A DNA stretch of 64,000 nt from JAVWMQ01 sp036646055. GTDB lineage: Bacteria > Bacillota > Clostridia > Peptostreptococcales > Anaerovoracaceae. The translations under genes were made by a program, and so were the position numbers. This document shows positions 58,467 through 64,000 of the stretch, one piece after another (positions within the stretch are counted from its first letter, which is position 1; every line of letters begins with the position of its first letter). The stretch lies in the NCBI GenBank assembly GCA_036646055.1, contig JAVXMY010000002.1, positions 1-64,000 of the forward strand, in the 5' to 3' direction. The notes beneath the pieces were generated by a model, which searched no databases, was not told the origin of the DNA, and saw nothing but the letters and a program-made list of their open reading frames with translations.

Positions 58467-59636
58467 ATGTACAAAATAGCAACACTAAATAAAATATCAC
58501 ATGTGGGCTTAAACAAATTAGATGACAAGTACACCCTTGTAGATGAAGTTGAAAACGCCCATGGAATAATCGTAAGAAGTCAGAATATGAAGGACATGAA
58601 GTTCTCGGAAAATCTTCTTGCAATTGCTCGTGCAGGTGCTGGCGTTAATAATATCCCATTAGATAGATGTGCCGACGAAGGCATCGCCGTATTTAATACA
58701 CCCGGTGCTAATGCAAATGCAGTTAAAGAACTAGTACTAGGTGCTTTATTCCTTGCAGCTAGAAATTTACCAAGTGGGATTAACTGGGCTGCAGGATTAA
58801 CTGAAGATATAGCTAAATCAGTAGAAAAAGGCAAAGGACAATTTGCAGGTAGGGAAATTACAGGTAAAACTTTAGGAGTTATCGGTCTTGGAGCAATTGG
58901 CGTTTTAGTAGCCAATACAGCTCGTAGACTTGGAATGAATGTTATCGGCTACGATCCATTTATTACACTTAAGTCTGCTCATGAACTTTCAAATATGATT
59001 CCTGTATATACAGACTTAGCTGAACTATTGCCTAAATGTGACTATGTTACACTTCACGTTCCAGTACTTGAATCTACTGAAGGCATGATGGATACAAGAA
59101 GATTTAGTCAAATGAAAAACGATGGAGTTTTACTAAACTTCTCAAGAGAAAAACTAGTAAATGAATCTGCTCTTTTATCTGCTTTAGAAAACAATGAAAT
59201 AGATCAGTACATTACTGACTTCCCAACAGAAGGTCTAATTGGTAAAGATAAAATCACTCTTATTCCTCATTTAGGAGCATCTACTAAGGAAGCTGAAGAC
59301 AACTGCGCTGTTATGGCTGCAGAAGAATTAATGGAATATATTGAAAAGGGTAATATCGTTAACTCAGTTAACTTCCCAACTTGCTCAATGGGAGAATTAA
59401 ACCCTGAAGCACAAGTTAGAGTTTGTATTATGAACAAGAACATTCCTTCTATGCTTGGTAGAATCACTGGTATTATGTCTGATTTAAACATTAACATTCG
59501 TGATTTAACCAACAAGAGTAAAGGCGAATATGCTTATACAATGATGGATATTGATGGAGACGTTTCAGAAGAAGAACTAAGACATGCTTTAGATATTGAA
59601 GGTATCATTAGAGTTAGAGTAATTAACTACAAATAA
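58467..59636 (+). CDS. serA: D-3-phosphoglycerate dehydrogenase with ACT domain
   Basis: First enzyme of serine synthesis, 389 aa. NAD-binding GVIGLGAIGVLVANTARRLG lies near residues 138-157, catalytic Arg near SREKLVNESAL, and the Glu/His pair in PTEGLIGKDKITLIPHLGAS. An ACT regulatory domain occupies the last 70 residues (QVRVCIMNKNIPSMLGRITG onward), consistent with serine feedback. The usual NxARGG signature is NFSREK here, as in a subgroup of the family. AGAAGGAAGG precedes the ATG. Confidence 0.95.
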   Translation: MYKIATLNKISHVGLNKLDDKYTLVDEVENAHGIIVRSQNMKDMKFSENLLAIARAGAGVNNIPLDRCADEGIAVFNTPGANANAVKELVLGALFLAARNLPSGINWAAGLTEDIAKSVEKGKGQFAGREITGKTLGVIGLGAIGVLVANTARRLGMNVIGYDPFITLKSAHELSNMIPVYTDLAELLPKCDYVTLHVPVLESTEGMMDTRRFSQMKNDGVLLNFSREKLVNESALLSALENNEIDQYITDFPTEGLIGKDKITLIPHLGASTKEAEDNCAVMAAEELMEYIEKGNIVNSVNFPTCSMGELNPEAQVRVCIMNKNIPSMLGRITGIMSDLNINIRDLTNKSKGEYAYTMMDIDGDVSEEELRHALDIEGIIRVRVINYK

Positions 59637-59642
59637 ACAATT

Positions 59643-59677
59643 AAAGAGCTTAGCCCTATAGGACTAAGCTCTTTTTT
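59643..59677. terminator. Bidirectional terminator of serA and the YihY gene
   Basis: Stem AAAGAGCTTAG / CTAAGCTCTTT with inner CC/GG pairs, followed by seven T on the plus strand; A-rich on the other side, so it can work for both convergent genes. Confidence 0.92.
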
Positions 59678-60516
59678 TAATCGTATTCTTTTATTGCCCC
59701 TGGCTTAGTGTCTGCCCAAACCTTGTTAAATAAAATCCCAAGTGCCAAAACCCAAGATAGTAGATAAAACCAAAACATTAAAGCAATAATCGATGCTAGT
59801 GACCCGTATAAAATATTGTAATTAGCCAGGTTGTTCATGTACAAACTATAAAATAGTGTAACAAGGAGCAACCCAATTGACGCAAATATAGTTCCTGGAA
59901 TCAAGTCCTTAAAACGCACTCTGTTAATTGGTAAGAAATAATAGTTATATCCAATAGTAAAGAAGTACAATGCCAAAGCAATTGGCCACCTTAAGTATAA
60001 CCAAATCCTAGCCGTATTGGCATCTAAATTCAAAAACGAAAGAATCATTTTCAAAATAGGCTCCCCATAAACCATTACAACTAAAGCAAAAATTACTGTT
60101 AATAGTGTAATAAACATAGTCCCAATAGCTCTAATTCTATCTCTAAAATAGCCTCTACCAGTAGTCTCACCACCAGAAAGAGTAAAGTTGGCAATTCTCA
60201 TTAATGAGAACTGAGCTCTAGAAGATGCCCACAAAGCCATTATTACAAAAAATATACTAAGGGCTCCACTGCCTCCACCTAGCACTAAACCGGAAATCTC
60301 ATCACCAAATGAACCACCAGTAAAATCAAGAATCCAACCAACAGCACTCTCTAAACTGTGTTGAAACACTGTAGTCATAATCTGTGAGACTATAAGTATT
60401 ACAGGCACAATAGAAAACATTATATAAAAGGATAACTGTGCTGCAAACCCCTGATAATATGGATCGCTAAACTGTTTAATGCCAAGTACCACCATTTTTA
60501 AAAATCTCGAAACCAT
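59677..60516 (-). CDS. YihY/BrkB family membrane protein
   Basis: 279 aa with six predicted membrane helices. Family features include the N-terminal AAQLSFYIMFSIVPVILIV, FTGGSFGDEISGLVLGGGSG and the central NYYFLPINRVRFKDLIPGTI. Members are often called ribonuclease BN by mistake; their true function is not known. Co-transcribed after the rdgB gene (25-base gap). Confidence 0.9.
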   Translation of the reverse strand: MVSRFLKMVVLGIKQFSDPYYQGFAAQLSFYIMFSIVPVILIVSQIMTTVFQHSLESAVGWILDFTGGSFGDEISGLVLGGGSGALSIFFVIMALWASSRAQFSLMRIANFTLSGGETTGRGYFRDRIRAIGTMFITLLTVIFALVVMVYGEPILKMILSFLNLDANTARIWLYLRWPIALALYFFTIGYNYYFLPINRVRFKDLIPGTIFASIGLLLVTLFYSLYMNNLANYNILYGSLASIIALMFWFYLLSWVLALGILFNKVWADTKPGAIKEYD

Positions 60517-60541
60517 AAATTCAAACCCCCATTTGACAAAG

Positions 60542-61141
60542 TTATTTATGCTCAGCCAATAATAACTCCCTTAGTTTCTGTAGCGCATTTCCTCTATGGC
60601 TAACCTTGTTTTTCTCTTCCAGACTAAAATTCCCAAATGTAATATCGTATCCATCTGGAACAAAATACGGATCATATCCAAAACCGCCAGTACCACTAGG
60701 CTCAAGTACAATATGACCTTCAACTTCACCACGTGCAACCAACTTCTTTCCATCAGGATAAACCATAGTTATTACACTGACATATCTAGCCGTTCTATCC
60801 TGGTAGGGAACATCCTTAAGCAGCCTAACAAGTTTAGCATTGTTAGCAGCATCATCCCCATCAACCCCTGCAAATCTAGCAGAGTACACTCCTGGCGCAC
60901 CATCTAAGGCATCAACCTCAAGGCCCGAATCATCAGCAATGGTTATTTCTCCACTAAGCTTCATAATTTCAAATGCCTTCTTATATGAGTTTTCTTCAAA
61001 AGTCTCTCCATCTTCAACAATTTCAACATTAGGAACTCCCGCCTCATCTCTTGAAATTATTGACATTCCAAATTCCTTAGTAATTGCTTCTATCTCTATT
61101 ACCTTATGTTTATTCTGGGTAGCAGCAATAATCTTCTTCAT
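60542..61141 (-). CDS. rdgB: XTP/dITP diphosphatase (RdgB/HAM1 family)
   Basis: House-cleaning enzyme that hydrolyses non-canonical purine triphosphates, 199 aa from MKKIIAATQNKHKVIEIEAI. Signature segments: ATQNKHK, FEENSYKKA, IADDSGLEVDALDGAPGVYS and GFGYDPYFVP near the end, followed by SHRGNAL. The GTG at 61150 is rejected because it sits in the GAGGTG Shine-Dalgarno. Confidence 0.95.
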   Translation of the reverse strand: MKKIIAATQNKHKVIEIEAITKEFGMSIISRDEAGVPNVEIVEDGETFEENSYKKAFEIMKLSGEITIADDSGLEVDALDGAPGVYSARFAGVDGDDAANNAKLVRLLKDVPYQDRTARYVSVITMVYPDGKKLVARGEVEGHIVLEPSGTGGFGYDPYFVPDGYDITFGNFSLEEKNKVSHRGNALQKLRELLLAEHK

Positions 61142-61165
61142 TTTAATCACCTCATTTATCGTAAA

Positions 61166-61194
61166 ATTTTATCACACATCCATTAAATTTTCAA
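61166..61194 (-). promoter_or_regulatory. Promoter of rdgB-yihY
   Basis: Minus strand TTGAAA (61189-61194), 17-bp spacer ending TGA, TAAAAT (61166-61171), an extended -10 type. Confidence 0.78.
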
Positions 61195-61237
61195 GATAAT
61201 CCCCAGTTCCCCTATGGCCAATAGGCTGGATTATACC

Positions 61238-61274
61238 AAAAAAACCGCTCAAAGAAGCCTACCTCTATGAGCGA
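61238..61274 (-). terminator. Terminator of htpG
   Basis: Minus-strand stem CGCTCATAGA / TCTTTGAGCG with a short internal mismatch, followed by seven T. Confidence 0.88.
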
Positions 61275-61299
61275 TTTTTGCAGGAAATCCCGGTTTATT

Positions 61300-63189
61300 T
61301 TATTTCATTAATTTGCAAACCTTGTTGCCAAACTCAACTGGATCTTCAATTGGAAGACCTTCAATTAGAAGTGCCTGGTCATAAAGAATGTCTGTATATA
61401 GGTCAACAGTTTCTTTGTCATTTGCAAAAGCTGTCGCCAAAGTTTCTAGAATTTGGTGGTTTGCATTAACTTCAAGAACTCTTTGTGCCTTAACTCCTCC
61501 ACCATCTGGCATATTGTTTAATACCTTTTCCATTTCAAGGGAAATATCTCCCTTGGCGCTTAAGCAAACTGGATGAGATTTTAATCTATGAGTCAATTTC
61601 ACCTCTGAAGCCTTACCTTCTAAGCGTTTAGCCATGTGTTCCAATAGTTCTTTGTTGTCTTCTGCCTGCTTAACTGCAGCTTCTTTTTCCTCAGCTGACT
61701 CGCTAATGTCAATGTCCTCACTTGAAACATTCTTAAATTCCTTGCCCTCATATTCTCTCATAACTGATAGAGCAAACTCGTCAACTTCATCTGTTAAATA
61801 AAGAATTTCAAAGCCTTTATCCTTTAAGAATTCCACCTGTGGAAGTTTATCTATCTTGTCATTTGAAGAACCTGTTGCATAGTAAATAACCTTTTGATCC
61901 TCAGCAGCTTTAGTAATGTATTCGTCTAAACTTACAAGTTTTCCTTCCATAGAAGAGTAGAAAAGCAATAAATCCTGAAGTTTATCCTTGTTCATTCCAA
62001 AATGATCGTACACACCAAACTTAATATTTAATCCAAAGTTAGCCCAAAATTCTTCATACTTATCTCTATGGTTTTTCATCATAGATACAAGCTCGCTTTT
62101 GATTTTAGACTCTAATCTTTTGGCAATCGCCTTAAGCTGTCTGTCGTGCTGAAGCATTTCTCTAGAAATATTTAAAGATAAATCCTGTGAATCTACAAGA
62201 CCCTTAACAAAGCCAAAATAATCTGGAAGTAAATCTGCACATTTATCCATAATCATTACCCCAGAAGAATATAGCTGCAATCCCTTTTCGTAGTCCTTAG
62301 AAAAATAGTTCATAGGCTGTTTAGAAGGAATAAACATTAAAGCAGTGTAACTTGATACCCCTTCAACATTTGAATGAATAACTTTAGCCGGATCAGCAAA
62401 ATCATAAAACTTAGTCTTATAAAAATCGTTATAATCCTCATCCTTTAGCTCTGACTTATTCTTCTTCCAAATTGGAATCTGGCTGTTCAAAGTTTCAAGT
62501 TCACTATATGACTCAAACTCCCCTTCAGTTCCTTCCTTAGGTTTTTGCTTTGTAACCATCATTTCAATAGGGTATCTAATATAATCTGAATATCTAGTAA
62601 CTAGCTCCCTAATTTTGTATTCTTCCAAATACTGACCGTAGTTTTCCTCTTCAGTATCCTCCTTAATGTGTAGGATAATCTCAGTACCGTGACCTTCCAT
62701 TTCACACTCAGAAATTGTATACCCATCAGCACCATTTGAAACCCACTGATTAGCAACATTGGCCCCGTAAGCCTTAGACTTAACAGTAACATTATCGCTT
62801 ACCATAAACCCAGAGTAAAAACCAACACCAAACTGACCAATAATATCTATATCTTCTTCAGGCTTAGCCTCGTTTTCATTCTTAAAAGCAAGAGATCCAC
62901 TCTTAGCAATTGTCCCAAGATTCTTCTCAAGCTCCTCAGCAGTCATACCAATTCCGTTATCTGAAATTGTAAGAATTCGGTTTGCCTTGTCAGCATCAAT
63001 AGTAATCTTAAACATTTCTCTATTTAACCCTGAAATCTTCTCAGTCAACCCCTTGTAGTAAAGTTTATCAATAGCATCACTACTATTAGAAATTAGTTCT
63101 CTAAGAAAAATCTCCTTGTGAGTATAAATTGAGTTAATCATTAAATCCAACAGTCTCTTTGACTCCGCTTTAAATTGTTTCTTTGCCAT
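61300..63189 (-). CDS. htpG: Molecular chaperone HtpG (Hsp90)
   Basis: ATP-dependent chaperone, 629 aa, full length. The N-terminal GHKL ATPase domain has ELISNSSDAIDKLYY (about residues 30-44), SDNGIGMT, GQFGVGFYSGFMV and GTEIILH. The middle domain carries the catalytic-loop Arg region (SLNISREMLQHDRQLKAIAK), and the C-terminal dimerisation domain is intact. Its promoter overlaps a CIRCE operator, so it should be repressed by HrcA and induced by heat. This differs from Bacillus subtilis, where htpG is HrcA-independent. Confidence 0.97.
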   Translation of the reverse strand: MAKKQFKAESKRLLDLMINSIYTHKEIFLRELISNSSDAIDKLYYKGLTEKISGLNREMFKITIDADKANRILTISDNGIGMTAEELEKNLGTIAKSGSLAFKNENEAKPEEDIDIIGQFGVGFYSGFMVSDNVTVKSKAYGANVANQWVSNGADGYTISECEMEGHGTEIILHIKEDTEEENYGQYLEEYKIRELVTRYSDYIRYPIEMMVTKQKPKEGTEGEFESYSELETLNSQIPIWKKNKSELKDEDYNDFYKTKFYDFADPAKVIHSNVEGVSSYTALMFIPSKQPMNYFSKDYEKGLQLYSSGVMIMDKCADLLPDYFGFVKGLVDSQDLSLNISREMLQHDRQLKAIAKRLESKIKSELVSMMKNHRDKYEEFWANFGLNIKFGVYDHFGMNKDKLQDLLLFYSSMEGKLVSLDEYITKAAEDQKVIYYATGSSNDKIDKLPQVEFLKDKGFEILYLTDEVDEFALSVMREYEGKEFKNVSSEDIDISESAEEKEAAVKQAEDNKELLEHMAKRLEGKASEVKLTHRLKSHPVCLSAKGDISLEMEKVLNNMPDGGGVKAQRVLEVNANHQILETLATAFANDKETVDLYTDILYDQALLIEGLPIEDPVEFGNKVCKLMK

Positions 63190-63242
63190 TTTTATAGCAC
63201 CTCCATTAAATTAATTTGCATTTCTCTCATATTCTTTCTCTA

Positions 63243-63263
63243 GAAAAAACCGCTCATTCCAGG
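63243..63263 (-). other. Motif-bearing weak hairpin in the htpG leader
   Basis: Minus strand CCTGGAATGAGCGGTTTTTT plus C. With the A-run before it, AAAAAACC can pair with GGTTTTTT around TGGAATGAGC, giving a weak terminator-like hairpin. The 21-base segment matches plus strand 1975-1995 at 20 positions. Confidence 0.5.
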
Positions 63264-63285
63264 TTTTTTCTTTGTTGTTATTGTC

Positions 63286-63312
63286 TTGGCACTCCTATCT
63301 TATGAGTGCTAA
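63286..63312 (-). promoter_or_regulatory. CIRCE operator (HrcA binding site)
   Basis: TTGGCACTC-N9-GAGTGCTAA as read on the plus strand, against the consensus TTAGCACTC-N9-GAGTGCTAA: one mismatch. It starts at the predicted htpG transcript start (+1). Confidence 0.93.
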
Positions 63313-63319
63313 CAAATAT

Positions 63320-63348
63320 AATATACTCGCATTTTAGTAAATCGTCAA
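63320..63348 (-). promoter_or_regulatory. Promoter of htpG
   Basis: Minus strand TTGACG (63343-63348), 17-bp spacer, TATATT (63320-63325). Start predicted near 63312, giving a leader of about 120 nt. Confidence 0.87.
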
Positions 63349-63395
63349 TATGTTTTTAATATAATTGTTTTAATACTTTTGCTATGGGTAAAATA

Positions 63396-63404
63396 TGTTA
63401 TACT
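63396..63404 (+). promoter_or_regulatory. Extended -10 promoter of the right-edge membrane protein gene
   Basis: TGTTATACT with no clear -35, about 45 bases before the ATG at 63449. Confidence 0.6.
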
Positions 63405-63448
63405 ACAAACATAAACAAAGGCAGAAAAAAGAGGATTAAGGAATTATT

Positions 63449-64000
63449 ATGAAAAGAGTATTTGGTATATTTGAAGTCATCTTCGACATCTTTTATCTTA
63501 TTACCGCATTTATTTTGGGAATATATATGATTTTTAGAGCTACTAGTCAGGTAAATATAATGGCAGGGGTTATGTCCATAGTATTATCCGCAGGAGATTG
63601 TTTTCATTTAGTCCCTAGAATTATGGTAATCAAAACAGGTAATGAAGAAAAGTGGAGAAAGGCCCTAGGTCTTGGCAAGGAAATAACTTCTATTTCTATG
63701 ACTATATTCTATTTGCTATTATGGCAAATAGGTGTTACTGCCTATGGAATAGATAACACTTTTATCACTTATTTAATTTATGCTTTGGCAGTAATTAGAA
63801 TTGGCATATGTGTTATGCCACAAAACCAATGGACCCACAGACATCCACCTTTAAACTATAGTATCTTACGTAATATACCCTTCTTCATAATGGGTGTACT
63901 TATAGCTATATGTTTCTTAATAAATATAGTACCAAACCAACCACTTTCACTTTGTTGGTTAGCAATTCTACTAAGTTTTGCTTTCTATTTACCCGTGGTT
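63449..64000 (+). CDS. Multi-pass membrane protein, truncated by the window edge
   Basis: Open frame of 184 codons with no stop before the end. It begins MKRVFGIFEVIFDIFYLITA and shows about six hydrophobic segments with short loops, including a conserved-looking polar loop CVMPQNQWTHRHPPLNYS between helices. AGGATTAAGGAATT precedes the ATG. The family is not recognised. Confidence 0.75.
   Translation, partial: MKRVFGIFEVIFDIFYLITAFILGIYMIFRATSQVNIMAGVMSIVLSAGDCFHLVPRIMVIKTGNEEKWRKALGLGKEITSISMTIFYLLLWQIGVTAYGIDNTFITYLIYALAVIRIGICVMPQNQWTHRHPPLNYSILRNIPFFIMGVLIAICFLINIVPNQPLSLCWLAILLSFAFYLPVV

Overview
The window reads as a low-GC Gram-positive anaerobe of the Bacillota, class Clostridia. 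Support comes from strong AGGAGG ribosome binding sites, consensus sigma-A promoters with 17-bp spacers, the gene order of the ribosomal clusters, a sporulation-type SigH, an ECF transporter module and a CIRCE heat-shock operator. The closest group may be the Eubacteriales family XIII / Anaerovoracaceae neighbourhood, but that is only a guess from gene order and protein style. Nearly all genes lie on the minus strand.

Layout, left to right. 1-3430: an NhaC-type antiporter and a divergent AI-2E/PerM-family membrane protein. 3439-18659 (minus): the complete S10-spc-alpha superoperon, rpsJ to rplQ, 30 genes including secY, adk, map, infA and rpoA, driven by a strong promoter at 18903-18931 with a structured leader of about 235 nt. 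19093-25983 (minus): a nucleoside kinase, a PC4/YdbC-like protein, a small membrane protein, an aminotransferase, trmB and ecfT-ecfA2-ecfA1. 26179-27309: a plus-strand two-gene cassette (secreted protein plus small membrane protein) followed by a 93-bp ISL3-like MITE. 27370-31702 (minus): the str operon rpsL-rpsG-fusA-tuf. 31932-42720 (minus): rpoC-rpoB, rplL-rplJ (L10 leader), rplA-rplK, nusG-secE-rpmG. 43065-44397 (minus): a second tuf co-transcribed with tRNA-Thr. 44469-51133 (minus): one long housekeeping operon (DUF1461 protein, PHP phosphoesterase, cysE, cysS, mrnC, thyA, dfrA, rlmB, sigH). 51330-52292 (plus): a GH25 lysozyme and a 52-residue membrane protein. 52354-58298 (minus): serC-apgM-dacF-uvrC and a DUF1292 protein. 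58467-59636 (plus): serA. 59677-61141 (minus): rdgB and a YihY-family protein. 61300-63189 (minus): htpG under a CIRCE operator. 63449-end (plus): a truncated membrane protein.

Functionally this is a growth-machinery island: almost the whole translation and transcription apparatus, protein secretion (secY, secE), translation factors and two EF-Tu genes. Around it sit serine/cysteine synthesis (serA, serC, cysE, cysS), folate/thymidylate synthesis and cell-wall enzymes. The most interesting material is in the gaps. It includes mirror-image overlapping promoters between serC and serA, a very short promoter-terminator unit upstream of rpmG, several structured intercistronic RNAs inside the ribosomal operons, a small possible secreted-toxin/immunity cassette beside a MITE, and a 21-base motif shared by two distant intergenic regions. 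No CRISPR array, rRNA gene, prophage or intact insertion sequence was seen.
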